A stretch of DNA of 64,000 nt from Pseudomonas sp. G34 (GCF_031119625.1 NZ_JAVHZV010000007.1:248001-312000); one strand, 5' to 3'. Counted from the stretch's first letter, positions 37,207-46,410 are shown. The notes: generated by a model from the sequence alone, not told the origin. Made by a program: numbers and translations.

Positions 37207-38544
37207 TCAGAACTCGTGGTCGGCGGTGTCCGGGTTCAGGTCGCTGATACCGAGTTTGCCGGCGGCCTGTTCGATGGCACCGGTCTGCTTGACCAGGGCG
37301 GCGATGGCGTCGCGCACCAGTTGCTGGCCTTCGGCATTGTCGGCGGCGATCAGCTGGTCGAAGTGCACACCCTGGTTGGCGCTGTCGACCAGGGCCTGGA
37401 GCTTGGCCTGGGTGGCGTCCAGATCGGCCTTCACGGTGCTGTCGGTGGTGGCGTCGGCCTTGGCGACCAGCGACGACAGGCTCGGCCCGCTCAGGGTGCT
37501 GCCGTCGACCCGCTTGTACTCGCCCAGGTAGACGTTACGGATGCCCAAGCCGTTGTAGTAGTGCGAGTTGTGGGTGTTGTCGCTGAAGCAGTCGTGCTCG
37601 TCTTCGGTGGAGTTGGCTTCCAGGGCGACCTTCATGCGCTCGCCAGCCAGCTCGCCGAGGGACAGGCTGCCCATGCCGAAGAGCATCTTGCGCACGCCGT
37701 TCTCGGCGGATTCGCTTTCCAGGGTGGCGCGGTAGTTGTCGGCCACGCCGGCTTTCCACTGACCGGCCATTTCGTCGAGGTCGGCGACCAGCAAGTCGGT
37801 GGCGGCTTTCAGGTAGGCACGACGACGCTCGTTGTGGCCGCCGGTGGCGCCGTCACCGACCACGTAGTCGGTGGCCGGACGCTCGCCAGCGCCGGGGCCG
37901 GTGCCGTTCAGGTCCTGGCCCCAGAGCAGGAATTCGATGGCGTGGTAGCCGGTGGCGACGTTGGCTTCGGAGCCGCCCAGCTCGTTGAGGCTGGCCAGCA
38001 GGTCCGGGGTGATCTCGGTGACGTCGACCTTGTCTTCACCAACCTGGATCTCGGTGTTGGCGATGATGTTGGCGCTGGCGCCCGGGTTGCCCAGGGCGTG
38101 CTGGTAGTCGGCGTCGACGTAGTCGATCAGGCCTTCGTCCAGGGGCCAGGCGTTAACCTGGCCTTCCCAGTCGTCGACGAGGGTGTTGCCGAAGCGGAAC
38201 ACTTCGCTCTGCATGTACGGCACGCGCGCGGCCAGCCAGGCCTCGCGGGCGGCCTTGAGGGTATCGGCGTTGGGCGTGGCGAGCAGGGCGTCAACGGCGC
38301 TCTGCAGCTTCTTGGCGGTGCTGGCGGCGTCGTCGAACACGGCGGATGCGATGTCGGCGTAATGCTTGACCACGGCCTGCGCAGCGGCTTCGTCGAAAGC
38401 GCCGGCTGCTGCTGGTGCGCTGCTGCCGGTCGCTTGCGCAGCCGGGGCGGCGGCTTGGTTGGCAGGCGCCTTGTCTTCGCCGCAGCCCGCGAGGGCAATG
38501 GCGATGGTCAGCAGGCTGGCAGAGGCCAGGGGCATACGAATCAT
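37207..38544 (-). CDS. icmP: Imelysin-family (M75) lipoprotein, IcmP-type
   Basis: A 445-residue lipoprotein (lipobox LAGC, Cys21) followed by an Ala/Pro-rich linker to about residue 48 and an imelysin domain. The GxHxxE motif is intact in TGYHAIEFLLWGQD (about residues 208-221). Further family blocks are YMQSEVFRFGN and FSDNTHNSHYYNGLGIRNVY. P. aeruginosa IcmP was described as an insulin-cleaving outer-membrane protein, but genomic context and fold point to iron binding or uptake. It is monocistronic, with a good Fur box upstream and a terminator downstream. Confidence 0.92.
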   Translation of the reverse strand: MIRMPLASASLLTIAIALAGCGEDKAPANQAAAPAAQATGSSAPAAAGAFDEAAAQAVVKHYADIASAVFDDAASTAKKLQSAVDALLATPNADTLKAAREAWLAARVPYMQSEVFRFGNTLVDDWEGQVNAWPLDEGLIDYVDADYQHALGNPGASANIIANTEIQVGEDKVDVTEITPDLLASLNELGGSEANVATGYHAIEFLLWGQDLNGTGPGAGERPATDYVVGDGATGGHNERRRAYLKAATDLLVADLDEMAGQWKAGVADNYRATLESESAENGVRKMLFGMGSLSLGELAGERMKVALEANSTEDEHDCFSDNTHNSHYYNGLGIRNVYLGEYKRVDGSTLSGPSLSSLVAKADATTDSTVKADLDATQAKLQALVDSANQGVHFDQLIAADNAEGQQLVRDAIAALVKQTGAIEQAAGKLGISDLNPDTADHEF

Positions 38545-38604
38545 GACGAAATCCTTTGCGTGTTAATGGGGAGCGCGCATGGGTCTCCACGCGAGCTGCA
38601 ACAT

Positions 38605-38623
38605 AATGCGAAAGATTTTCATT
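38605..38623 (-). promoter_or_regulatory. Fur box upstream of icmP
   Basis: On the minus strand the site reads AATGAAAATCTTTCGCATT, matching 15 of 17 fixed positions of AATGANAATNATTCTCATT as I recall it. It lies 61-79 bases upstream of the icmP start in an AT-rich stretch, a usual promoter position. Confidence 0.65.
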
Positions 38624-38688
38624 TTAAGCAAAGGGTGGCTGTACTCGCGCCAACCGGGTCGGTTGGCGACTCGGTACTGGCCAACGGG

Positions 38689-40752
38689 TCAGAGCGTGGC
38701 CGGATTGATATGCCGCTGCGAGCGGCTGGACTGCTTGAGGTACTGGGTCAGCTCGCGAGCGGGCAGCGGCCGGCTGTAGTAGTAGCCCTGACCTTCATGG
38801 CAGCCCTGGGCGATGATGTAGGCTTCCTGCTCGGCGGTTTCCACGCCTTCGGCGATGACCTGCATGCCCAGGCTCTTGCCCAGCTGGATGATGGCGCGAA
38901 CGATGGTGGCGTCGTCCTCGTCTTCGAGCAGGTCCTGCACGAAGCTCTTGTCGATCTTGATCTTGTCCAGCGGCAGGCTCTTCAGGTAACTGAGCGAGGA
39001 ATAGCCGGTGCCGAAGTCGTCGATGGCGATCAGCGCGCCGGAGCGGCGCAGGCTCAGCAGGTGCTGGGCGGCGGTGCTGATGTCTTCCATCAGGCCGGTC
39101 TCGGTGACTTCCAGCTCCAGGCTGCGGGCGGGCAGGCGGTACATCTGCATCAGGTTGTTGACCACCCGCGGCAGCTCGGCATGGTGCAGCTGCACGGTCG
39201 ACAGGTTGACCGCCATGCGCAGGTCGCCATAGCCCTGGTCGTGCCATTCGCGCAGCTGGCGGCAGGTCTGGTCGAGTACCCATTCGCCAATGGCGATGAT
39301 GCTGCCGTTCTGCTCGGCCAGCGGGATGAACAGGTCCGGGCCGACGAAGCCGTGCTGCGGGTGCTGCCAGCGCAGCAGCGCCTCGACGCCGACCACGCGG
39401 TGGTCGCGGTAGCTGATCTGCGGCTGGTAGACCACGTGCAGCTGGTTCAGCGCCAGGGCGTCGCGCAGGTCCTTTTCCAGCTCGCGGCGGCGGCGCATTT
39501 CGCTGTCGACGCTGGCGATATAGAACTGATAGCGGTTGCGCGAGCGGCTCTTGGCCAGGGTCATGGTCTGTTCGGCTTTCTGCAGCAGCTTCTCGGGGCT
39601 GTCGCCATCTTCCGGGAACAGGGTGATGCCGATGGTGGCGCGCAGCTGCACCTGATGATCGTCGAGGGTGAAGGGCGTCTCGAGGTCGTCGAGTACGCTC
39701 TGCGCCAGTTCGGCGGCTTCGTAGGGCTGCTCGATATCGGCCTGCACCAGGGCGAACTGGTCGCCGCCAAGCCGCGCCAGGGCGCCCAATCGGCCGCTGT
39801 GACTGCGCAGGCGGTCGGACAGCGCCAGCAGCAGTTGGTCGCCGGTCTGGTAGCTGAACTGCTCGTTGATGCCCTTGAAATCATCCAGGCCCACGCACAG
39901 CACCGCGACGCGGCGCTGCATGCGGCCGGAGTCATCGAGGATCTGTTCGAGCTGCTGCTGCAGTTGCAGGCGGTTGGGCAGGCTGGTCAGGAAGTCGTAC
40001 TGGGACATGCGCTGCAGGCTGTTTTCCGCCTCGCGGCGCAGGTGCGTGTTGCGTTCGATCGAGGCGAGCAGCCCGTTGGCGGTATTGATCCACAGGCCGA
40101 GCTCGTTCCTTTCGTTGCCGACCAGCATCGGCAGCTTGGTCTCGCTGGGCCGGTCCGGGTTGATGCTGCTCAGGTGGTCGATGATCTTGGCCAGTGGCTT
40201 GGTCAACATCCAGTAGTAGACCAGGTACAGCACCAGTGCCATGGCCAGGGCGCGCAGTACGCCGGAGATGAAGATGATCACCGAGTTGGTGAGAAAGCTT
40301 TCCCCGTACAGCGCGGTGTCCAGGGTGATGTTCAGGTCGCCGTAGTATTCGTTGTACGGCTCACGGCCGACCAGGCGGGTGCTGAAGTGCTGTTCCTCGC
40401 CGAGGATCGGGTCGGTCAGCCAGCGTATGGGCAGGTCGGCAAGCGGGCGACTCTTCTCGGCGAGCATCTGTTCGCCCGGATGGCCGATGGACGCCTGGCG
40501 CACCGACTCGTGCTGGAACAGGCCCTCGACCACCTGCATGCCCATCTCGCGATCCAGGCTGTAGACCGCCTGGGTGGAAGGGTCGCGGAACATGGCGAGA
40601 ATGCGCTGGGAGTCGCTGGTGATGGAGTGGCGCGTCTTGTAGATGTCGAACACGATCTGCCCGAGGCTGAGCACCACGCCCACGGCAAGCGCGGAAAGGA
40701 GCACCACGCGCAGCAGTTTCACGGACAAGCTGTGCTTGAGTTCCAGCTTCAA
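38689..40752 (-). CDS. bifA: c-di-GMP phosphodiesterase BifA
   Basis: A 687-residue inner-membrane phosphodiesterase that lowers c-di-GMP and thereby reduces biofilm formation and promotes swarming. Two membrane segments (about residues 10-32 and 150-175) enclose a periplasmic domain. They are followed by a HAMP-like linker and a degenerate GGDEF domain with the motif RLGGDQFALVQ, which is characteristic of BifA. The intact EAL domain has VEALLRWQHPQ, IDDFGTGYSSL and LKIDKSFV-like DKIKIDKSFV. I choose the TTG at 40752: it gives the conserved N terminus KLELKHSLSVKLLR, has AGGA 8 bases upstream and yields 687 residues, the length I recall for P. aeruginosa BifA. Confidence 0.94.
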   Translation of the reverse strand: MKLELKHSLSVKLLRVVLLSALAVGVVLSLGQIVFDIYKTRHSITSDSQRILAMFRDPSTQAVYSLDREMGMQVVEGLFQHESVRQASIGHPGEQMLAEKSRPLADLPIRWLTDPILGEEQHFSTRLVGREPYNEYYGDLNITLDTALYGESFLTNSVIIFISGVLRALAMALVLYLVYYWMLTKPLAKIIDHLSSINPDRPSETKLPMLVGNERNELGLWINTANGLLASIERNTHLRREAENSLQRMSQYDFLTSLPNRLQLQQQLEQILDDSGRMQRRVAVLCVGLDDFKGINEQFSYQTGDQLLLALSDRLRSHSGRLGALARLGGDQFALVQADIEQPYEAAELAQSVLDDLETPFTLDDHQVQLRATIGITLFPEDGDSPEKLLQKAEQTMTLAKSRSRNRYQFYIASVDSEMRRRRELEKDLRDALALNQLHVVYQPQISYRDHRVVGVEALLRWQHPQHGFVGPDLFIPLAEQNGSIIAIGEWVLDQTCRQLREWHDQGYGDLRMAVNLSTVQLHHAELPRVVNNLMQMYRLPARSLELEVTETGLMEDISTAAQHLLSLRRSGALIAIDDFGTGYSSLSYLKSLPLDKIKIDKSFVQDLLEDEDDATIVRAIIQLGKSLGMQVIAEGVETAEQEAYIIAQGCHEGQGYYYSRPLPARELTQYLKQSSRSQRHINPATL

Positions 40753-40942
40753 ATGGCGGTTCCTTGTGCGATACCCGGCGCCGGATAGAAGTTGAGTATT
40801 GGCAAACTCGCCTTGGCAGTCAAAGGCCCAATGCATGCGCCACCCAATCTCGTCGCGGCCAGGCTGGCAATACCTGCTCTGTTTCGGAACAAACCACCAG
40901 GTCTTGAGCGCCGCCCGTCGCTACCCTCGGTTGGCGACGGAT

Positions 40943-40981
40943 AAAAAAATGCCCCCCTGACTCGCATCAGGAGGGCATCTT
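40943..40981 (-). terminator. Terminator of sodB
   Basis: On the minus strand ATGCCCTCCTGA and TCAGGGGGGCAT form a 12-bp stem (one G-T pair) followed by seven T. It begins about 22 bases after the sodB stop. Confidence 0.88.
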
Positions 40982-40999
40982 TACGTGTCAGCGCAGGGT

Positions 41000-41581
41000 T
41001 CAGGCAGCGAAGTTCTTCGCCACGAAGTCCCAGTTGACCAGGTTCCAGAACGCCTCGACATACTTCGGACGCACGTTGCGGTAGTCGATGTAGTAGGCGT
41101 GTTCCCAGACGTCGCAGGTCAGCAGCGGGGTGTCGCCGCTGGTCAGCGGGCAGCCGGCGCCGATGGTGCTGGCCAGGGCCAGGGAGCCGTCAGCTTTCTT
41201 CACCAGCCAGCCCCAGCCGGAACCGAAGGTGCCGATGCTGACCTTGCTGAACTCTTCCTTGAACTTGTCGAAGGAACCGAACGCCTTGTCGATGGCTGCA
41301 GCCAGTTCGCCGCTCGGCTGGCCGCCGCCGTTGGGGCTCAGGCAGTTCCAGTAGAAGGTGTGGTTCCACACCTGGGCGGCGTTGTTGAAGATGCCGCCGG
41401 AGGACGTCTTGACGATTTCTTCCAGGCTCTTGCCTTCGAACTCGGTGCCAGGCACCAGGTTGTTCAGGTTCACGACATAGGTGTTGTGGTGCTTGTCGTG
41501 GTGGTACTCCAGGGTTTCCTTGGAGATGTGCGGCTGCAGGGCATCGTGTGCGTAGGGCAGCGGCGGCAATTCGAAAGCCAT
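41000..41581 (-). CDS. sodB: Iron superoxide dismutase
   Basis: A 193-residue cytoplasmic Fe-dependent superoxide dismutase. Metal ligands are visible as His27 ([13 protein letters not shown]), His74 (VWNHTFYW), and Asp156 with His160 ([12 protein letters not shown]). Gln70 in NNAAQVWNH is the Fe-type second-sphere Gln, separating it from Mn enzymes. TAGGAG stands 7 bases before the ATG. It lies downstream of the EamA and ArgO-type genes on the same strand but has its own 174-base upstream gap. sodB is commonly expressed when iron is plentiful. Confidence 0.97.
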   Translation of the reverse strand: MAFELPPLPYAHDALQPHISKETLEYHHDKHHNTYVVNLNNLVPGTEFEGKSLEEIVKTSSGGIFNNAAQVWNHTFYWNCLSPNGGGQPSGELAAAIDKAFGSFDKFKEEFSKVSIGTFGSGWGWLVKKADGSLALASTIGAGCPLTSGDTPLLTCDVWEHAYYIDYRNVRPKYVEAFWNLVNWDFVAKNFAA

Positions 41582-41755
41582 GGTTATTCTCCTAATCAGG
41601 TCTGTTGCGATGAGCGCAAGGCCGATCACGGGCGGCCAAACATGCGTCGGCGGGTTTATACCCTTTGCGACGCAGGGCAAGGATCATAGCACCGGGGCTA
41701 CGCCATAACCACGCGGCAACTGTGCGGGATACCAGGCCAGAGCCGTTGCGGCGAT

Positions 41756-42595
41756 TCAGGCCAGCTTCATCATCGCCACACCGGCGAGAATGACCAGGCA
41801 GGCCACGGCGCGCAGCGGCGGCAGGCTTTCCTTGAGCCACAGGCGGCCGATCAGCAGGGCGAACACCACGCTGGTTTCGCGCAACGCCGAGACCAGTGCC
41901 ACCGGCGCCAGGGTCATGGCCCAGATGGCGATGCTGTAGGCCAGCATCGACATGGCGCCGCCGAGCAGGCCGGCGCGCCAGTGTGGCCCGAGCGCGGAGA
42001 CGACGGCCGGGCCGCGCTGGCAGAGGATCACCAGCGCCATCACCAGGCCGTTGACCGCGAACAGCCACGCCGAGTACGACAGCGGGTCGCCATTGGCGCG
42101 GGCGCCGCTGGCGTCGGCCAGGGTGTAGCCGGCGATGAACAGTGCGGTCAGCAGCGCATTGACCAAAAGGCCGCTGCTGCGCTTGCCGTGGCCGCCGCGG
42201 ATCGCCATCAGCCAGATGCCGCCGACCAGCACGCCAAGGCCCAGCCACTGGCCGGCAGGCAGCACCTCGCCGAGCAGCAGCACCGACAACGCGGCCACCA
42301 GCAGCGGCGAACTGCCCCGGGAGATCGGGTAGACCTGGCCAAGGTCACCGTGCTGGTAGGCGCGGCTCAAGAACAGGTTGTAGCCGATATGCAACAGCGC
42401 CGAGAGGATGATCCACGGCCAGGCCGCCGCATCGGGCAGCGCTACGAAGGGCAGGGCGAGAAGGGCGACGATGCCGGCGCCGATCTGGATCAGCGAGGCG
42501 GTGAGAAAACGATCCAGACCGATCTTGAGCAGCGCGTTCCAGCCGGCATGCAAGGCGGCTGCGCCGATGACCATGAGAAAGACGCCTGTTTCCAC
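41756..42595 (-). CDS. EamA/DMT-family permease
   Basis: A 279-residue membrane protein with ten predicted helices formed by two EamA repeats. The first repeat begins LMVIGAAALHAGWNALLK and the second about residue 140. Conserved features include LSRAYQHGDLGQVYPISRGS and, near the C terminus, ALRETSVVFALLIGRLWLKE, both typical of the DMT superfamily. The GTG at 42595 is preferred because GGAG lies 5 bases upstream; the next in-frame ATG is at 42574. It is 62 bases after the ArgO-type exporter gene on the same strand and may be co-transcribed. Substrate unknown, probably an amino acid or metabolite. Confidence 0.85.
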   Translation of the reverse strand: METGVFLMVIGAAALHAGWNALLKIGLDRFLTASLIQIGAGIVALLALPFVALPDAAAWPWIILSALLHIGYNLFLSRAYQHGDLGQVYPISRGSSPLLVAALSVLLLGEVLPAGQWLGLGVLVGGIWLMAIRGGHGKRSSGLLVNALLTALFIAGYTLADASGARANGDPLSYSAWLFAVNGLVMALVILCQRGPAVVSALGPHWRAGLLGGAMSMLAYSIAIWAMTLAPVALVSALRETSVVFALLIGRLWLKESLPPLRAVACLVILAGVAMMKLA

Positions 42596-42657
42596 TGCTG
42601 CTCCGCCGGTTGTCTGGAGCGCCTCAGCATAGCACCTGGTGCCTGGGCGTCCGGGCG

Positions 42658-43260
42658 TTACAGCGGGTTGGCGAGCAACTGCCAGGCAATGGCGAACATC
42701 ATGGCTGCCACCAGCAGGTCGATGATCCGCCAGGTCAGCGGGCGGGCCAGCCAGGGGGCCAGCCACGCCGCGCCGAGGGCCAGGCACAGGAACCACGCCA
42801 GCGAGGCGCTGGCGGCGCCGGCGGCGTAGGCGGGCGGCACGGCTTGCTGGGCGCCGAGCGAGCCGATCAGCAGTACCGTGTCCAGGTACACGTGGGGGTT
42901 GAGCAGGGTCACCGCCAGGGTTGCCAGCATCACCGCTCGCAATGACCGGGGCGCGCCGCCTTCGACCTGCAAGCCTGCCGGCCGGCAGGCCCGCAGCAAG
43001 GCCTGAGCGCCATACCAGAACAGGAACGCCGCGCCGCCCCAGCGAGCGATGCCGAGCAGCAGTTCACTTTGCAGCAGCAGGGTGGCCAGGCCGAATACCC
43101 CGGCGCTGATCAGCAGCGCGTCACAGAGGATGCACAGCAGCGCCACCGGCAGGTGGTGTTCGCGGCGCAGGCTCTGCGCGAGCACGAAGGCATTCTGCGC
43201 GCCGAGGGCGACGATCAGCCCGGCGGTGATTGCCAGGCCATTGGTGTAGCTCTGCCACAT
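42658..43260 (-). CDS. argO: LysE/ArgO-family amino-acid exporter
   Basis: A 200-residue inner-membrane exporter with about six helices. The family signature GLIVALGAQNAFVLAQSLRR is near the N terminus, and TLLNPHVYLDTVLLIGSLGA lies about residues 114-133, both typical of LysE/ArgO. Members export arginine, lysine or canavanine. It is divergent from the ArgP-type regulator gene, the same pairing as argO-argP, which supports basic amino acid export under ArgP control. The intergenic region carries an inverted repeat. Confidence 0.9.
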   Translation of the reverse strand: MWQSYTNGLAITAGLIVALGAQNAFVLAQSLRREHHLPVALLCILCDALLISAGVFGLATLLLQSELLLGIARWGGAAFLFWYGAQALLRACRPAGLQVEGGAPRSLRAVMLATLAVTLLNPHVYLDTVLLIGSLGAQQAVPPAYAAGAASASLAWFLCLALGAAWLAPWLARPLTWRIIDLLVAAMMFAIAWQLLANPL

Positions 43261-43320
43261 GGCGGTTTTCCTTGAGAGGTGGGGGGTGGAACGGCTCGGG
43301 ATGGCTATCAGTCTGCGGTG

Positions 43321-43344
43321 ATTGCTTGTATAAGAAAAAGCAAT
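43321..43344. promoter_or_regulatory. Inverted repeat between argO and argP
   Basis: ATTGCTT and AAGCAAT (perfect 7-bp arms, 10-base spacer) lie in AT-rich DNA between the divergent exporter and LysR-type regulator genes. The geometry suits a LysR-type regulator site, so ArgP binding is inferred. Confidence 0.5.
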
Positions 43345-43372
43345 ATTGCTGATCGCTCATTAGGAAAATCGA

Positions 43373-44266
43373 TTGCTGGATTACAAGTTGCTGGCCGCCC
43401 TTGCGGCAGTCGTCGAACAGGCTGGCTTCGAGCGTGGCGCCCAGGTGCTGGGCTTGTCGCAGTCGGCCGTGTCCCAGCGCATCAAACTGCTCGAGGCACG
43501 CATCGGTCAGCCGGTGCTGCTGCGGGCCATGCCGCCGACGCCGACCGATGTTGGCCGGCGGCTGCTCAATCACGTGCAACAGGTGCGTTTGCTCGAGCGC
43601 GATCTGCAGCAGCAGGTGCCAAGCCTGGAGGCGGAAGGTGAAACCCAGCGCCTGCGGGTCGCGGTGAATGCCGATAGCCTGGCGACCTGGTGGGCCAGGG
43701 CGGTGGCGGAGTTCTGCGCCAGCCATCGCGTGTTGCTGGAGCTGGTGGTCGAGGACCAGGAGGTAGGCCTCAAGCGCATGCGCGCCGGCGATGTGGCCGC
43801 CTGCGTATGCGCGGCGGAGCGGCCGGTATCCGGCGCGCGCAGTCTGGCCCTGGGCGCCATGCGTTATCGGGCCATGGCCAGCCCGGCATTCATCGCCCGG
43901 CATTTTCCCGGAGGGGTGAGCGCCGAGCGTATCGCCCAGGTGCCAGCCATCGTGTTCGGCCCGGATGACCAGTTGCAGCACCGTTACCTGAACGAGCTGG
44001 GCCTGTCGGGCAGCTTCCTGCATCACCTGTGCCCGTCGTCCGAGGGCTTCCTGCGCCTGACCGCCGAGGGCCTGGGCTGGGGCATGGTGCCCGAGCCGCA
44101 GATGGTCGAGGCCATGGCCCGCGGCGAGCTGGTCGAACTGCTCCCGGAGCGGCCCGTCGACGTGCCGCTGTACTGGCACCACTGGCGCAACGGCGGCGAG
44201 CTGCTCGACCAGCTCACCCGACACCTGCAGCGCCATGCCGGCAATTATCTGGTGCCGTTGCTGTGA
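43373..44266 (+). CDS. argP: LysR-family regulator ArgP (IciA)
   Basis: A 297-residue LysR-type regulator, the same length as E. coli ArgP. The N-terminal winged helix has LDYKLLAALAAVVEQAGFERGAQVLGL split around residues 2-28 and then SQSAVSQRIKLLEARIGQPV. ArgP normally activates argO in response to arginine and is antagonised by lysine. The C-terminal effector domain includes ALGAMRYRAMASPAF and EGLGWGMVPEPQM. The start is a TTG at 43373 with AGGA 7 bases upstream; no ATG fits the conserved N terminus. It is divergent from the ArgO-type gene. Confidence 0.92.
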   Translation: MLDYKLLAALAAVVEQAGFERGAQVLGLSQSAVSQRIKLLEARIGQPVLLRAMPPTPTDVGRRLLNHVQQVRLLERDLQQQVPSLEAEGETQRLRVAVNADSLATWWARAVAEFCASHRVLLELVVEDQEVGLKRMRAGDVAACVCAAERPVSGARSLALGAMRYRAMASPAFIARHFPGGVSAERIAQVPAIVFGPDDQLQHRYLNELGLSGSFLHHLCPSSEGFLRLTAEGLGWGMVPEPQMVEAMARGELVELLPERPVDVPLYWHHWRNGGELLDQLTRHLQRHAGNYLVPLL

Positions 44267-44327
44267 ACACGGCTGCCGCGATGGGCGCAACGCCTTATAG
44301 TGCGCCCAGCAGCGGGCGGAGGGCGTG

Positions 44328-45314
44328 ATGAAGATTCTGGTCACCGGAGCAAGCGGTTTCATTGGCGGGCGTTTCGCCCGGTTCGCCCTCGAGCAGGGCC
44401 TGGACGTGCGCGTTACCGGCCGCCGCGAGGAGGCGTTCGAGCACCTGATTCGCCGTGGCGCGCAGTTCACCCCTGGCGATCTTGGCGATCCCGAGCTGGC
44501 GCTGTCGCTGTGCAGCGACGTCGAGGCGGTGGTGCACTGTGCCGGCGCCGTGGGCGTGTGGGGGCGCTACGAGTATTTTCACCAGGGCAACGTGGTGCTC
44601 ACCGAGAACGTCATCGAGGCCTGCCTCAAGCGCGGTGTGCGCCGCCTGGTGCATCTGTCCTCGCCGTCGATCTATTTCGATGGCCGCGATCACCTCGGTC
44701 TGCGCGAAGAGCAGGTGCCCAAACGTTTCTCCAACCATTACGCACGCACCAAGTTCCTCGCCGAACAGCGCCTGTTCGGCGCCCAGGAATTCGGCCTGGA
44801 AGTGCTGGCGCTGCGGCCACGTTTCGTCACCGGGGCAGGAGATGTGAGCATCTTTCCGCGAATGATCGCCATGCAGCGTAAAAAGCGCCTGGCGATCATC
44901 GGCAACGGCCTGAACAAGGTCGATTTCACCAGCGTGCACAACCTCAACGACGCCCTGTTCGGTGCCTTGCTGGCCGCCGCGCCTGCGCTCGGCAAGGCCT
45001 ACAACATCAGCGATGGCGCGCCGCTGCCGCTGTGGGACGTGGTCAATTACGTACTGCGCCAGCTGGAGTTGCCACAGGTTAGCCGGCATGTTCCGGTCGG
45101 CCTGGCGCGTAGCCTGGCCACCGTCAGTGAAGGCGCATGCAGCCTGCTGCCCGGTCGCCCCGAGCCGGCGCTGACGCGCCTGGCGGTGGACGTGATGAGC
45201 CGCAACTTTTCCCTGGACATCAGCCAGGCCCGTGAACACCTGGACTACCAGCCCAGCCACAGCCTGTGGCCGGCCCTGGACGAGTTCTGTCGCTGGTGGA
45301 AGGTGCAGGGCTAA
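44328..45314 (+). CDS. NAD(P)-dependent epimerase/reductase (extended SDR)
   Basis: A 328-residue Rossmann-fold enzyme of the extended SDR, 3-beta-HSD/epimerase-like group. The cofactor motif is TGASGFIG (residues 6-13). The catalytic pair is Tyr and Lys in NHYARTKFLAEQ (about residues 138-149), with Ser in LVHLSSPSIYFDG. The block KVDFTSVHNLNDALFGALLA is common in this group. The exact substrate (sugar nucleotide, sterol-like or flavonol-like ketone) cannot be told. GGAGG lies 5 bases upstream of the ATG. It follows argP but is probably independent of arginine metabolism. Confidence 0.87.
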   Translation: MKILVTGASGFIGGRFARFALEQGLDVRVTGRREEAFEHLIRRGAQFTPGDLGDPELALSLCSDVEAVVHCAGAVGVWGRYEYFHQGNVVLTENVIEACLKRGVRRLVHLSSPSIYFDGRDHLGLREEQVPKRFSNHYARTKFLAEQRLFGAQEFGLEVLALRPRFVTGAGDVSIFPRMIAMQRKKRLAIIGNGLNKVDFTSVHNLNDALFGALLAAAPALGKAYNISDGAPLPLWDVVNYVLRQLELPQVSRHVPVGLARSLATVSEGACSLLPGRPEPALTRLAVDVMSRNFSLDISQAREHLDYQPSHSLWPALDEFCRWWKVQG

Positions 45315-45486
45315 CCGCCCGCGCCAGGCCTGTGCGGAACCCGGGCCGCTTGTAGCGGGTCTCTGTGCCCGATACAGGCCGTTGCAACATGTTGATTACT
45401 GGCACTACGACACCCAAGCGCCAGCCGTGAATCGGTATACTGCGCGCACTTAGCCTCCACCCTGGTTTTCTCAAGGTTCTCCCCCC

Positions 45487-46359
45487 ATGCGTAACGATGC
45501 CCACGACGAATTCGATGACGTACCCAGCCTGACCCCGGATCGCCGCGATGACGACGATTTCGAGCCCGAGCCGCAGCCCAACGTCCGTGCAGGCGCGGCG
45601 CCGCGTGTCGCCAAGGCACCGCGTGCGGCCAGCACCGGGCCGCTGTGGGCGCTGGTCGGTGCCCTGAGCATCGCCCTGGCCGGCCTGGGCTGGTGGAGCT
45701 TCCAGCAGATCAGCCTGATGGAGCAGCAACTGGTGGCCACCCAGGAAAGCTTCGCGCGTATCAGCGAGGAAGCGGCGGGGCGTATCCAGGACATTTCCGG
45801 CAAGGTGGTGGCGGCCGAGTCCAACGTCACCAGTGGCAGCGAAGCGCTGCGCCTGCAGGTGCGCCAGCTGGAGAACAAGGTCGCCGAACTGGGTAAGCAG
45901 CAACAGGCGGCGGGTGGTCAGCAGAGCGGGCAGGACAAACGCATCGAGCAACTGGTCGCCGACCTCAAGGCCCAGCAGGGCGATGCCGGCAAGTACGCCG
46001 ACAGCCTGAAGAGCCTGGGCAGCGGCCAGGATGCCCTGAAAACCGAGCTGGCCACACTGAAAACCGAACTGGCTTCGCTCAAGAGCAGCCAGGGCGACGC
46101 CGGCAAGCTGGCCGCCCAGGTCAAGAGCCTGGCCGGTGAGGTCGAGGCGCTGAAGAAGGCTGGTAATTCCAATGCTGCAGTCGAGCGTCTGGAGCAGGAC
46201 ATGCTGGTGCTCAAGAGCCAGCTGGACAACCGCCCGGCCGCCAGCAACAACACCAGCAGCACCGCCGAGTTCGACGCCTACCGTGCGCAGACCACGCGCA
46301 GCATCAACACGTTGCAGGCGCAGATACAGAACCTGCAGCAGCAGATCGACGCCCGCTGA
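45487..46359 (+). CDS. Single-pass membrane protein with long periplasmic coiled coil
   Basis: A 290-residue protein. Residues 1-50 form an acidic, Pro-rich cytoplasmic tail. One membrane segment lies at about residues 52-74 (PLWALVGALSIALAGLGWW). The rest is predicted coiled coil with short near-repeats (TELATLKTELASLKSSQGDAG). No enzymatic motif. I recall similar annotated 'ATPase'-like or hypothetical proteins between this SDR gene and xenB in other pseudomonads, but this one lacks a Walker motif. A strong bidirectional terminator follows. Confidence 0.8.
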   Translation: MRNDAHDEFDDVPSLTPDRRDDDDFEPEPQPNVRAGAAPRVAKAPRAASTGPLWALVGALSIALAGLGWWSFQQISLMEQQLVATQESFARISEEAAGRIQDISGKVVAAESNVTSGSEALRLQVRQLENKVAELGKQQQAAGGQQSGQDKRIEQLVADLKAQQGDAGKYADSLKSLGSGQDALKTELATLKTELASLKSSQGDAGKLAAQVKSLAGEVEALKKAGNSNAAVERLEQDMLVLKSQLDNRPAASNNTSSTAEFDAYRAQTTRSINTLQAQIQNLQQQIDAR

Positions 46360-46380
46360 TCAGTCCAGACCGTTGATATG

Positions 46381-46410
46381 AAAAAGCCCGCGTTTTTACG
46401 CGGGCTTTTT
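46381..46410. terminator. Bidirectional terminator
   Basis: A 12-bp perfect stem AAAAAGCCCGCG/CGCGGGCTTTTT with a 6-base loop. A and T runs on both sides let it serve the coiled-coil gene and the convergent xenB gene. Confidence 0.92.

Noticed and set aside
37216..40788. A 1190-codon plus-strand open frame opposite icmP and bifA
   Set aside because: Both minus-strand genes have complete motifs and start signals, whereas this frame has a shadow-like composition and spans a terminator-free gap including the Fur box.
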